From contig JAEEMP010000061.1 of the NCBI GenBank assembly GCA_016283275.1, positions 43,319 to 107,318 of the forward strand: a stretch of DNA of 64,000 nucleotides, in the 5' to 3' direction. Shown in pieces: positions 45,520 to 54,281 of this stretch (position 1 is the stretch's first letter; every line of letters begins with the position of its first letter). Origin of the DNA: Lachnospiraceae bacterium (GTDB taxonomy: Bacteria; Bacillota; Clostridia; Lachnospirales; Lachnospiraceae). The notes below the pieces were generated by a model. It was not told where the DNA came from and did not search any database. It saw only the letters and a list, made by a program, of their open reading frames with translations. A program made the translations under genes and the position numbers.

Positions 45520-48162
45520 ATGGGTATATTACAAGTGGAAAAGAATATGCTTGATTTGGTTATTGCCCGGCGTCTGGGCTCCCGTTTCAGTAACGTAGCG
45601 GGAGTATACATGTATGGGCTTAACCATGACGGGGAGGTAACGATCGATGTTACCGGTGACCCTACCGAGAGCAGCAGGCTTCTTGATATGATCGGCCGGG
45701 ATGCTCTGGATGAACTGTATCACAGAGTTTCAGATTCGGATCTGGAAGTTCAGGCCATTGAGGAAACTGTTATTCCAAACGTTCGCGCAGCAGGTGTGTC
45801 ATTTCGTGTAGATGATTCGCCGTTATTTACGTGGGTGATTCTTGGTGTGCTCGAAGACGAAGAATTAAAAGTTCCCGGAGCGCTCAACACTTCGGAATTT
45901 TCTTTCACGACAACACTGGACCGGTTTGTCGATGCCATAGATATTATCAGAGATGTAACTCAGCTTATTTTGTTTAATAAGGTTTCTCTTTTTAATGCGG
46001 AAGCGGAGAGCAGAAGAAGCAAATTCTCGGAAGAAGAGATGAAGGCTTCATTAAAGCATGCCGAAGCCATTTCCGAGGTTGTACAGCTTCTCGACAACGA
46101 TGACGCTATCGAAGCCGTTATGCGCGAATGCATGGAACTCATCGGTGAGTATCTTGATATATCTTCGGCCATGGTCGTCCGCACAAGACCCAACAGAGAT
46201 ACAATGGACGTCGCAGCAGAATGGAATAATCGCGGCGTTATTTCGCTGTTCGATCAGTTCAGGGACAGAAAGATATTTTCTTTTGTGCGCGGAGATAAAC
46301 CGCTCGTTGTTTCTTCGGATTCCGAGACCCCGCCTCAGATATCAAAGGATATGGCATTTCTTGCGATAAAGGCTTTGGTGGTGCTGCCTATCCATGTAAG
46401 TAACGGATATGGCATGTATGCATGTTTTATGGATTCGAATCCTTCAAAGGTATGGAAGGTCGAAGAAGTTAAATTTTTGTACGATGCATCGCATGTGCTT
46501 CATTCGGTGGTCACAAAGCGTATTCAGAAGAATTCGCTTGCAGGCTCTTATGCATCGCTTGAAGCCGTGCTTGATAATGTCGGAAGTGCGATCTATGTAA
46601 GGGATGTTGAATCGGGTAAACCGCTTTTTATGAACAGGATATTAAAGAGCACTTTTGCGACGGAACTTCAGACAGGTACTCTCGATAAGCTTTTTGACAG
46701 TGCCATTCCGGTCAATCGCGGAAGCGGTATATACGAGATCCACCATATAGACAGAAACCGCTGGTACGATCTTCATTACACCTACATCAACTGGGTGGAC
46801 GGCCGCAAGGTTTCGCTCTGCGCCGCATATGATGTTACGGATAAAAAGACATATCAAAGACGTATCGAGCAGCAGGCCTGCACAGACTTCCTTACCGGTC
46901 TTTATAACCGTATGTGCTGTGAAAGAGATCTTGCGATGCACATCGATTCGTCCAAGCAAAACGGCATGACCGGTGCGCTTTTGTATCTCGACCTTGATGA
47001 CTTTAAGCATATCAACGACGGTTTGGGCCATCAGTACGGCGATGTTCTTTTAAAGGCGATCTCGCATTCGCTCCAGCGTATCGACGGTATACAGAATACC
47101 TGTTACAGAATGGGCGGCGATGAATTTGTCATAATCATCCCTCCGGAAGCTTATAAGAACTTTGAAAGAATAGTTGAAAGGATCAGGGATATCTTCAGCA
47201 AGCCCTGGTATTTAAAGGATGCCGATTATTACTGTACCATGAGTATGGGTATAGTGGAGTTCCCCGAAGCAGGCGAAAGCGTTCAGGATCTTATCAAAAA
47301 GGCCGATGTTGCAATGTTCGAGGCCAAGAAGGAAGGCAAAAACCGTATTGCCAAGTATTCCGACAAGATCGTTATCTCGTCGAACAGACGTCTCGACATG
47401 GAAAAGAACATGCGTGACGCCATTACCAACGAGTTTAAGGAATTTCAGGTATATTATCAGCCTATAGTAGATATCCAGCAGAAAGGAAATCCATGTATAG
47501 GAGCAGAAGCCCTCATAAGATGGAATTCCGCGGAACTCGGGTTTATCTCACCGAGTGACTTTATCCCGCTTGCCGAGTACCTTGGGCTTATAAATCCGAT
47601 AGGCAACAATGTTTTAAAAGAAGCCTGTCGTGAAGTTAAGTACTGGAATGAACACGGGCATGAAAATTTTAAAGTAAATGTTAATTTATCGGTGGTACAG
47701 TTGCTCCAGACCGATATTATTGATATAGTTAAGGAGACGATCGAAGAGACGGGAGCCAATCCCAACAACCTCACCCTTGAGGTTACGGAGAGTCTTGCTA
47801 TCAACGATATGGACAGAATGAAAAAGATCCTTTCCAATATCAAGACCCTCGGGGTTAAGATCGCTCTTGATGATTTCGGAACGGGTTACAGTTCGCTTAA
47901 TCATATACGCGAGATCCCGTTTGATGTTATCAAAGTCGATCAGAGCTTCGTTAGAGATCTTGCCGATGATGCTTACTCGCAGTCGTTTATCAAGATGGTT
48001 GCGGAGCTTGCGGAGACGATCGGTGTTAACATTTGTGTCGAAGGTATCGAGACCAAAGAGCAGTTCGATGCTCTTAACGGCATGAAGGTTAAGATGGTAC
48101 AAGGTTTTTATTTCGACAGGCCTATGACAAGAGAAGATTTTGAGGCCAAATATATAGGGTAA
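45520..48162 (+). CDS. GGDEF-EAL cyclic di-GMP enzyme with N-terminal sensory region
   Basis: 880 residues, no TM segments. The first about 340 residues include a GAF-like region (VIARRLGS..., IGEYLDISSAMVVRTRPN); a PAS-like part lies at about 345-440. GGDEF domain (YLDLDDFKHINDGLGHQYGD, YRMGGDEFVII) is intact but lacks an RxxD I-site. The EAL domain keeps EALIRW, the Asn in VNVNLSVVQ, Glu in LEVTES, the ALDDFGTG pair, IKVDQSF Lys and VEGIET Glu. Both activities are possible; such proteins often act mainly as phosphodiesterases. With the cyclase at 28233 it implies c-di-GMP control in this organism. Confidence 0.92.
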   Translation: MGILQVEKNMLDLVIARRLGSRFSNVAGVYMYGLNHDGEVTIDVTGDPTESSRLLDMIGRDALDELYHRVSDSDLEVQAIEETVIPNVRAAGVSFRVDDSPLFTWVILGVLEDEELKVPGALNTSEFSFTTTLDRFVDAIDIIRDVTQLILFNKVSLFNAEAESRRSKFSEEEMKASLKHAEAISEVVQLLDNDDAIEAVMRECMELIGEYLDISSAMVVRTRPNRDTMDVAAEWNNRGVISLFDQFRDRKIFSFVRGDKPLVVSSDSETPPQISKDMAFLAIKALVVLPIHVSNGYGMYACFMDSNPSKVWKVEEVKFLYDASHVLHSVVTKRIQKNSLAGSYASLEAVLDNVGSAIYVRDVESGKPLFMNRILKSTFATELQTGTLDKLFDSAIPVNRGSGIYEIHHIDRNRWYDLHYTYINWVDGRKVSLCAAYDVTDKKTYQRRIEQQACTDFLTGLYNRMCCERDLAMHIDSSKQNGMTGALLYLDLDDFKHINDGLGHQYGDVLLKAISHSLQRIDGIQNTCYRMGGDEFVIIIPPEAYKNFERIVERIRDIFSKPWYLKDADYYCTMSMGIVEFPEAGESVQDLIKKADVAMFEAKKEGKNRIAKYSDKIVISSNRRLDMEKNMRDAITNEFKEFQVYYQPIVDIQQKGNPCIGAEALIRWNSAELGFISPSDFIPLAEYLGLINPIGNNVLKEACREVKYWNEHGHENFKVNVNLSVVQLLQTDIIDIVKETIEETGANPNNLTLEVTESLAINDMDRMKKILSNIKTLGVKIALDDFGTGYSSLNHIREIPFDVIKVDQSFVRDLADDAYSQSFIKMVAELAETIGVNICVEGIETKEQFDALNGMKVKMVQGFYFDRPMTREDFEAKYIG

Positions 48163-48184
48163 ATAATTATTTGAGGAGGCCTTT

Positions 48185-49015
48185 ATGGCAGACGGTTTAC
48201 TGTCCGGCCTTGAATCTTTCGGATTCAGCGGACTTGAAGGCGTGAGCCTGTTTGAAGAAGAGAAAAAAGAAGAAAAGAAAGATGCCGAAAAGGCACCGGT
48301 AATAACCGAGAAGGACTTTCTTTTGGACAGGACGATCGAGTGTCCGGTATGCGAATCAAAGTTTAAATATCGTTCGGTAAAGGCATCTTCCGCAAAACTT
48401 GTATCTACCGATAAAGATTTAAGACCGCGCCACGAGCATATCGATATATCGAAATATGATGTGATCATGTGCCCCATGTGCGGGTATACCGCTCTTTCAA
48501 GATACTTTCCGAATGTTTTGGATCTTCAGAAGAAGAGGATACGTGAAAAGATCTGTGCCAATTTCAAAATGCGTCCCGGTGCACCGGAAGAATATTCTTA
48601 CGACGAAGCCATAGAATATTACAAAATGGCACTTTTAAATGCGGTCGTAAAGGGCGCGAAGGCCAGTGAAAAGGCTTATATCTGTCTTAAATCATCGTGG
48701 ATGTACAGAGGAAAAGCCGAAGAAGTGGGTGAATCCGATCCCGAATACGCAAAGATCAAGGCCACCGAGCTTGAGTTCACCAAGAATGCATACGAAGGAT
48801 TTTCACAGGCTGTCCAGGCCGAAGGTTTCCCCATGTGCGGAATGGACGAGACTACCGTTGATTATCTTATGGCCAACCTTGCGGATATGACTTCTCATTA
48901 TGATGTGGCTTCAAAGCTTATAGCCAAGATACTCGCATCTCCTTCCGCGACTCCCCGTATAAAGGACAAGACCAGAGATCTTAAGGATGAGATAGTAAAG
49001 AAACTTAAAAAATAA
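48185..49015 (+). CDS. DUF2225 protein
   Basis: 276 residues with GAGGAGG before the ATG. Two Cys pairs, CPVCESKFKYRSV and MCPMCGYTALSRYF, form a zinc-ribbon-like site separated by about 45 residues, with RPRHEHID between. The C-terminal half is helical, TPR-like (DEAIEYYKMALLNAVVKGAK). This matches DUF2225, a Firmicutes family of unknown role, linked by some annotations to stress or sporulation. An acidic lead of 35 residues precedes the domain. Confidence 0.88.
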   Translation: MADGLLSGLESFGFSGLEGVSLFEEEKKEEKKDAEKAPVITEKDFLLDRTIECPVCESKFKYRSVKASSAKLVSTDKDLRPRHEHIDISKYDVIMCPMCGYTALSRYFPNVLDLQKKRIREKICANFKMRPGAPEEYSYDEAIEYYKMALLNAVVKGAKASEKAYICLKSSWMYRGKAEEVGESDPEYAKIKATELEFTKNAYEGFSQAVQAEGFPMCGMDETTVDYLMANLADMTSHYDVASKLIAKILASPSATPRIKDKTRDLKDEIVKKLKK

Positions 49016-49041
49016 ATGAAAAATATGTGTAAAAATCACAA

Positions 49042-49070
49042 TTGACACTTCGTTCTTTTGCCGATATTCT
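49042..49070 (+). promoter_or_regulatory. Sigma-A promoter of the ZTP-riboswitch operon
   Basis: Consensus TTGACA at 49042-49047, exactly 17 bases, TATTCT at 49065-49070. Start expected near 49077, just before the aptamer. Confidence 0.88.
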
Positions 49071-49082
49071 ATTAACGTAACG

Positions 49083-49187
49083 AGTCTATATGACTGACGG
49101 ATTATGTGGAATCGACCACAGGAAGTATAGATGATCAAAGCCGACCGTCTGGGCGCCGATGAGGATAGCCCTGCGTCGGCTTTTTTT
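49083..49187 (+). promoter_or_regulatory. ZTP/ZMP (pfl) riboswitch with terminator platform
   Basis: P1 pairs TCTATA (49085-49090) with TATAGA (49126-49131); P2 is TGTGG/CCACA. Conserved TGACTGACGG and GCCGACCGTCTGGGC blocks are present, and the diagnostic pseudoknot pairs GACGG (49096-49100) with CCGTC (49145-49149), a covariant of the usual GGCGG/CCGCC. The terminator AAAGCCGAC (49137-49145) with GTCGGCTTT plus seven T uses the same bases as the pseudoknot arm, so ligand binding should prevent termination: an ON switch for purine synthesis when ZMP/ZTP accumulates. It is followed by the two genes that consume ZMP. Confidence 0.94.
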
Positions 49188-49207
49188 AAACATTAAGGAG
49201 ACCAGCC

Positions 49208-49921
49208 ATGAAAACGTACGAACTTAAGAATCTGCTTATTTCAAACGCTTATCCGGGACGCGGTATCGTTATAGGTCGTTCCGAGGACGGAAAGAATGCC
49301 GTCATCGCTTATTTCATCATGGGCAGAAGCGTTAACTCAAGAAACCGTGTATTTGTGGAAGACGGTGAAGGCATAAGGACCGAAGCTTTCGATCCCGCAA
49401 AACTTTCGGATCCTTCGCTCATAATCTATGCACCCGTAAGAGTGTTCGGCGAGCACACGATAGTAACTAACGGCGATCAGACCGATACCGTTTATGACGG
49501 CTTAAGAGCCGGCAAGAGCTTTGAAGCATCATTAAGAAGCAGAAAGTATGAGCCCGATGAACCCAACTTCACACCCAGGATATCGGGTATCCTTAATTTC
49601 TCGGACGATACTTTTACATATGAAATGAATATTTTAAAAAGCAACAACGGTGACGGAAGCTGCTGCAACCGTTACAACTTCTTCTATGATAATCCAAAGA
49701 TCGGCGAAGGACGTTTTATCCATACCTACATGAAGGACGATAACCCGCTTCCGAGTTTCGAAGGCGAGCCGGAAGTAGTCAGATTAAGCGGTAACATCGA
49801 CGAGTTCGGTGAAATGTTATGGGAGAACTTAAACTTCGATAACAAGGTTTCTTTGTTTGTAAGATATACAGATCTTGAGACCGGAAAATGGGAACAGAGA
49901 ATATACAATAAGAATAAATAA
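49208..49921 (+). CDS. IMP cyclohydrolase, PurO-like (PF07826 type)
   Basis: 237 residues, AAGGAG upstream, directly after the ZTP riboswitch. The N-terminal SNAYPGRGIVIGRSEDGK and IMGRSVNSRNRVF blocks match the IMP cyclohydrolase family first known from archaeal PurO, not the MGS-like domain of bacterial PurH. It should close FAICAR to IMP, the last step of de novo purine synthesis. The neighbouring AICAR formyltransferase lacks a cyclohydrolase domain, so the pair replaces bifunctional PurH. Confidence 0.9.
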   Translation: MKTYELKNLLISNAYPGRGIVIGRSEDGKNAVIAYFIMGRSVNSRNRVFVEDGEGIRTEAFDPAKLSDPSLIIYAPVRVFGEHTIVTNGDQTDTVYDGLRAGKSFEASLRSRKYEPDEPNFTPRISGILNFSDDTFTYEMNILKSNNGDGSCCNRYNFFYDNPKIGEGRFIHTYMKDDNPLPSFEGEPEVVRLSGNIDEFGEMLWENLNFDNKVSLFVRYTDLETGKWEQRIYNKNK

Positions 49922-49966
49922 AGCACCGGAAAAACGGTCGATAATCCAATACATAAGGAGTAAATG

Positions 49967-51145
49967 ATGAACGAGATTCAGTTAAAATACGGATGTAACC
50001 CCAATCAGAAGCCTTCAAGAATATTTATGGAGGACGGAAGCGACCTCCCTGTTACCGTTTTAAACGGACGCCCCGGATATATCAATTTCCTTGATGCATT
50101 TAACGGCTGGCAGCTTGTAAAAGAGTTAAAAGAAGCAACGGGTCTTCCCGCAGCAACAAGTTTTAAACATGTTTCTCCCGCAGGTGCGGCAGTCGGTCTT
50201 CCGCTTGACGATACGCTTGCAAAGATATACTGGGTGGACGATCTTGGTGAATTAAGCCCTCTTGCATCGGCTTACGCAAGAGCCAGAGGTGCAGACAGAA
50301 TGTCTTCTTTCGGAGACTTTATCGCGCTTTCGGATGTCTGCGATGTCGATACCGCAAAGCTTATAAAAAGAGAAGTCTCGGACGGTGTCATCGCACCCGG
50401 TTATACCGATGAAGCACTTTCTATATTAAAAGCCAAGAAGAACGGAAATTATAATGTTATTCAGATAGACCCTTCATACGTACCCGCCGAGATCGAAAGA
50501 AAGCAGGTTTACGGTATTACTTTCGAGCAGGGCAGAAACGAACTTGATATAAACAAAGATCTTTTTGCGAATATCGTTACAAAGAATAAAGATATTCCGG
50601 AAAGTGCGCTTATCGACATGAAGATTGCCATGATCACATTAAAGTATACGCAGTCAAACTCAGTATGCTACGTTAAGGGCGGACAGGCCATCGGTATCGG
50701 TGCGGGACAGCAGTCGAGGATCCACTGCACACGTCTTGCGGGCCAGAAGGCGGATAACTGGTTTTTGCGTCAGAGCCCCCAGGTCATGGGTCTTGATTTT
50801 ATCGACGGACTCGGCCGTGCCGACAGAGATAATGCGATCGACGTATATATGGGTGACGAGTATGAAGATGTATTGAGAGAAGGTGAATGGCAGAAGAGAT
50901 TTAAGACAAAGCCCGAAGTATTTACCCGAGAAGCCAAGAAGGAATGGCTTTCCAAGAACACGAATGTAACACTCGGTTCCGATGCGTTCTTCCCGTTCTC
51001 CGACAATATCGAAAGAGCATTTAAGAGCGGTGTAAAATACATTGCCGAACCCGGTGGCTCCGTAAGGGACGACCTTGTAATCGAGTGTGCCGATCATTAT
51101 AATATGGTAATGGCGTTTACAGGTATAAGATTATTTCATCATTAA
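49967..51145 (+). CDS. Stand-alone AICAR formyltransferase
   Basis: The track starts at 49964; AAGGAG ends at 49960, so the second ATG (49967) has better spacing; the difference is one residue. 392 residues corresponding to the transformylase part of Pur[13 protein letters not shown], the catalytic Lys-His in [36 protein letters not shown] and PGGSVRDD near the end. It formylates AICAR (ZMP) with 10-formyl-THF. As ZMP is also the riboswitch ligand, substrate build-up would switch on its own removal. Confidence 0.93.
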   Translation: MNEIQLKYGCNPNQKPSRIFMEDGSDLPVTVLNGRPGYINFLDAFNGWQLVKELKEATGLPAATSFKHVSPAGAAVGLPLDDTLAKIYWVDDLGELSPLASAYARARGADRMSSFGDFIALSDVCDVDTAKLIKREVSDGVIAPGYTDEALSILKAKKNGNYNVIQIDPSYVPAEIERKQVYGITFEQGRNELDINKDLFANIVTKNKDIPESALIDMKIAMITLKYTQSNSVCYVKGGQAIGIGAGQQSRIHCTRLAGQKADNWFLRQSPQVMGLDFIDGLGRADRDNAIDVYMGDEYEDVLREGEWQKRFKTKPEVFTREAKKEWLSKNTNVTLGSDAFFPFSDNIERAFKSGVKYIAEPGGSVRDDLVIECADHYNMVMAFTGIRLFHH

Positions 51146-51149
51146 GATT

Positions 51150-51821
51150 ATGGATACTTTAAAGATCATTGCACACATACGGACGGATTTTCCGGAGAAG
51201 TTCGGAATACCGAGACAGAGCGGCCTTGTAAAGAGCGCTGTCGGACGTATTGTTTTCGAACCCGAATTCAGAAGCCCTGATGCCATTAAAGGCATCAGCG
51301 GCTTTTCGTATCTCTGGATATTGTGGAAATTTGAAGATGCGCACAGAAATGAATTTAATGCTACAGTAAGGCCTCCAAGGCTCGGAGGAAACGAAACGGT
51401 CGGAGTATTTGCTTCAAGATCGCCGTATCGGCCGAATCCGATCGGATTGTCTTCCGTAAAGCTTGAAGGAATCGAGGACACGCCCGAAGGAAAAGTTTTG
51501 GTTGTCAGCGGCGTCGATATGAGAGATAATACACCAATATATGACATCAAACCTTATCTTTCGTATGCCGATTCCCATCCGGATGCGACCGACGGTTTTG
51601 GCGGCGACCACTTAAAAGAGTCTTTGGTGGTTGAATGTGACGCCAAATTGTTGTATAAATTGGACGAGAAAAAAAGAGAAACCCTTCTTGATATCTTAAG
51701 ACAGGATCCGAGGCCTCATTACCATGACGATCCGGCAAGAGTGTACGGGGTTTCGTTTGATAAATATAATGTAAAATTCAAAGTTGGTTCAGGAATACTT
51801 AAGGTTATTGAGATATCATAG
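51150..51821 (+). CDS. trmO: tRNA (t6A37) N6-methyltransferase TrmO
   Basis: 223 residues. N-terminal TsaA/YaeB beta-barrel: IAHIRTDFPEKFGIPRQSGL, FSYLWILWKFEDAH, VGVFASRSPYRPNPIGLS, VDMRDNTPIYDIKPYL. It transfers methyl from SAM to t6A37 in threonine tRNAs. It starts four bases after the formyltransferase stop without a good ribosome binding site and so is probably co-transcribed under the ZTP switch, although its role is unrelated to purine synthesis. The C-terminal region (about 150-223) is the family's variable extension. Confidence 0.9.
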   Translation: MDTLKIIAHIRTDFPEKFGIPRQSGLVKSAVGRIVFEPEFRSPDAIKGISGFSYLWILWKFEDAHRNEFNATVRPPRLGGNETVGVFASRSPYRPNPIGLSSVKLEGIEDTPEGKVLVVSGVDMRDNTPIYDIKPYLSYADSHPDATDGFGGDHLKESLVVECDAKLLYKLDEKKRETLLDILRQDPRPHYHDDPARVYGVSFDKYNVKFKVGSGILKVIEIS

Positions 51822-51837
51822 TTATTGAATGCTTAAG

Positions 51838-51900
51838 GCTTGCCGCCGATTAAAGGCGCTATCGCGCGCGGCGGCAAGCAGGCAAGCCACTATCGTGGCT
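51838..51900. repeat. GC-rich palindromic element between trmO and moxR-like gene
   Basis: An 11-bp stem GCTTGCCGCCG/CGGCGGCAAGC (51838-51848, 51869-51879) encloses a small GCGC-TATC-GCGC hairpin. A second hairpin AGCCAC-TATC-GTGGCT follows (51885-51900). Both have a TATC loop. GC content is far above the surroundings. There is no T-run after it. The ORF track reads through it as a false N-terminal extension. Confidence 0.7.
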
Positions 51901-51924
51901 CACAAAAAACAGGAGGTTTTAAAA

Positions 51925-52914
51925 GTGATAGTAAAATCAACGATTACCGATGAAGAACTTAAAAGAGCCAAGGATATATCGGACAAGATCCTTAACTACT
52001 ATAACAGCAAGGTTGTGGGCCAGCCGTTTCTCGGTGCGGCGATCCTGGTCGCAATGATGAATAACGGACACATCTTACTTGAATCCGTTCCCGGTCTTGC
52101 AAAGACAACGGCAGCAAAGGTTATGACCGATGCCGTACACGGTTCGTTTTCACGTATCCAGTGTACGCCCGACCTTATCCCGAGTGATATCGTCGGTACA
52201 CAGATATTCAATATGGCCACCAACAGTTTTGAGACAAAGATCGGTCCCGTTTTTGCAAACTTCGTGCTCCTTGACGAGATCAACAGATCTTCCGCAAAGA
52301 CACAGAGTGCCATGCTTGAGGCAATGGCCGAGCATGAAGTTACGATCGGCGGCGAGATATATAAGATGCCTGATGTTTTCGTGGTGATCGCAACCCAGAA
52401 CCCTATCGAACAGGAAGGTACATACGAGCTTGCCGAAGCACAGATGGACAGATTCCTGTTAAAGGTAGAGTTAAACTATCCCGATCCCGCTTCGGAAGTT
52501 GAGATATTAAACAGGATAGAGGCCGACGTATTCTCAAAGAGAGAAGCGGTCTGCGACTTAAACGACATTCTTTTCCTCCAGGAAGCTTCAAGGAAAGTAT
52601 ACCTGGATCCTGCAGTAAAGCAGTATATCGTTGACATCGTACAGGCTTCGCGTAACACAAAGCAGCTTATCCATCCCAATCTTTCACAGTATGTGACAAT
52701 GGGAGCAAGTACCCGTGCGGCGATCACATTTATGGCAGTTTCGAAGTCGATCGCTCTTTTGAACGGACGTAACTATGTAACACCCGATGATGTGCGTGCA
52801 ATGCGTTATGAAGTGCTCCGTCACAGGATAATGCTCAATTTTGCCGCTGTAGCCGACGGAGTTCAGGAAGAAACCATCATTGACGCTATCATAGGAGCTG
52901 TAAGAACACCATGA
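51925..52914 (+). CDS. MoxR-type AAA+ ATPase
   Basis: AGGAGG at 51911-51916 places the start at GTG 51925 (329 residues); the track extension to 51829 crosses the palindromic element. AAA_3 domain with Walker A ESVPGLAKTTAAKVM, Walker B FVLLDEINRS, sensor FVVIATQNPIEQEGTYEL and the ASTRAAI-type C-terminal block (MGASTRAAITFM). MoxR ATPases act as chaperones for DUF58 and VWA proteins, which are encoded next. First gene of a six-gene Bat-like operon. Confidence 0.93.
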   Translation: MIVKSTITDEELKRAKDISDKILNYYNSKVVGQPFLGAAILVAMMNNGHILLESVPGLAKTTAAKVMTDAVHGSFSRIQCTPDLIPSDIVGTQIFNMATNSFETKIGPVFANFVLLDEINRSSAKTQSAMLEAMAEHEVTIGGEIYKMPDVFVVIATQNPIEQEGTYELAEAQMDRFLLKVELNYPDPASEVEILNRIEADVFSKREAVCDLNDILFLQEASRKVYLDPAVKQYIVDIVQASRNTKQLIHPNLSQYVTMGASTRAAITFMAVSKSIALLNGRNYVTPDDVRAMRYEVLRHRIMLNFAAVADGVQEETIIDAIIGAVRTP

Positions 52915-53798
52915 GAATGAGATATATATCGCGGATTCAGGCGAATCTCAAACGATATCAGATCATTTATTCACGCAAAGCCACGGCCAATGTTCTGGAC
53001 GGTTCATATAAGTCGGTATTTAAAGGCCGAAGCATGAACTTCGACGAATTAAGAGAGTACGTACCCGGCGATGAGATAAAAGACATGGACTGGAAAGCCA
53101 GTGCCAGAAACCGCAAGCTTTATGTGAGAGAATATGTTGCCGAGAAAAAACACAACGTTATGTTTGTGCTTGATACGAATGCCAGAATGCTGGGTGATTC
53201 GGAAAGGCTTGAGGAAAAGCGTGAGCTTGCCATCATGAGTGCGGGCACGCTTGCTTTCTATGTCGATAAGAACGGTGATTTTGTGGGCGCAACATACGGA
53301 ACCTTCAGTTCCATCAATCATTTCCCGCTTAAAACAGGGCTCGGAAACATAGAGACCATACTCGAAAACTATCATAACGAGGTTGTGCCGGCAAATAATT
53401 CCGATATCAACAACACCCTTGACTATATAGTAAGAAATTTCAGACGTAAGACCATACTTATCATAGTGACCGATCTTGAAGGCGTATTAAGGATATCGGA
53501 CGTCAATATCAAAAGACTTCTGGTCGCACATGATGTTTTGGTGGTAAACGTAAGCGATGCAGATATTGCCTACAACAAAATGTACAATATCGGTGAGGGA
53601 TTATATATGCCCGATTTCTTCTTAAAAGATAAAAAACTTGTGGCAAAGGCCAAAGAAAACAAGTTAAATGCCATGAATGCAATGCATGAAAAACTTAAGA
53701 AGTTCGGCATCCCTTATGTAACGATAGACGATTTTAACGAGATCGAGCGCGAGCTCATGACACTTTTAAGTTCTCACAGAGGCGGAGGAAAGCAGTAA
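52911..53798 (+). CDS. DUF58 protein
   Basis: 295 residues; the ATG overlaps the MoxR stop (ATGA). The DUF58 core FDELREYVPGDEIKDMDWKASARNRKLYVREY is followed by a VWA-like fold (NVMFVLDTNARML, TILIIVTDLEGVLR). The N-terminal TM pair of long DUF58 proteins is missing, so this is the soluble form, as usual next to MoxR. It likely links the ATPase to the membrane VWA proteins. Confidence 0.9.
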   Translation: MRMRYISRIQANLKRYQIIYSRKATANVLDGSYKSVFKGRSMNFDELREYVPGDEIKDMDWKASARNRKLYVREYVAEKKHNVMFVLDTNARMLGDSERLEEKRELAIMSAGTLAFYVDKNGDFVGATYGTFSSINHFPLKTGLGNIETILENYHNEVVPANNSDINNTLDYIVRNFRRKTILIIVTDLEGVLRISDVNIKRLLVAHDVLVVNVSDADIAYNKMYNIGEGLYMPDFFLKDKKLVAKAKENKLNAMNAMHEKLKKFGIPYVTIDDFNEIERELMTLLSSHRGGGKQ

Positions 53799-54281
53799 TT
53801 GGATTCGGTTATAAATGTTCAGGAACCTTTTATGTATCATATGTGGCCCATTATCGTGGTGCTTCTTCTGCTTACGGTGCTCGGGATAATCATCCTGGCA
53901 AGTTATTACAGAAAGAAGACAAAGCCCGTTTTGCCGGTTGAAAAGCCAATCGAGCGAAAGTTCTATACGATGCAGGAAAGGTCGGTACTTAAAAATAAAT
54001 ATCTCGGTTTACTCAGTGCTCTTGAGGCGCGCTTTAGAAACGGAGAGATCGAACGCCGTCCGGCATACCAGGAATTGAGCGCTTTGGTGAGAAGCTTTCT
54101 TAAAGAGATATCCGGAGTGGATGTTACAAACTGTACGCTCGAACAGATAAAGGAAATGAACGTACCCGTTATCACTCCGCTCATAGCCAACTATTACGAG
54201 CCCGAATTTGCGCTCGAAACGGACGACGATCTTTTGGATTCGATAAATAATGCAAAGAGGATAATAGAAAGATGGAATTAA
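53799..54281 (+). CDS. Small membrane protein of the Bat-like operon, 160 aa
   Basis: TTG start immediately after the DUF58 stop, with GGAGG inside the previous gene end. One TM segment at about 15-37 (MWPIIVVLLLLTVLGIIILA), then a basic linker and a helical cytosolic domain (LKNKYLGLLSALEARFRNGEIERRPAYQELSALV). It occupies the place of DUF4381-type proteins in other Bat operons but is not clearly that family. It overlaps the first VWA gene by 10 bases. Confidence 0.78.
   Translation: MDSVINVQEPFMYHMWPIIVVLLLLTVLGIIILASYYRKKTKPVLPVEKPIERKFYTMQERSVLKNKYLGLLSALEARFRNGEIERRPAYQELSALVRSFLKEISGVDVTNCTLEQIKEMNVPVITPLIANYYEPEFALETDDDLLDSINNAKRIIERWN

Noticed and set aside
51829-51924. N-terminal 32 residues of the MoxR-like ORF
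   Set aside because: They read through the palindromic element, and a perfect AGGAGG lies just before the GTG at 51925.
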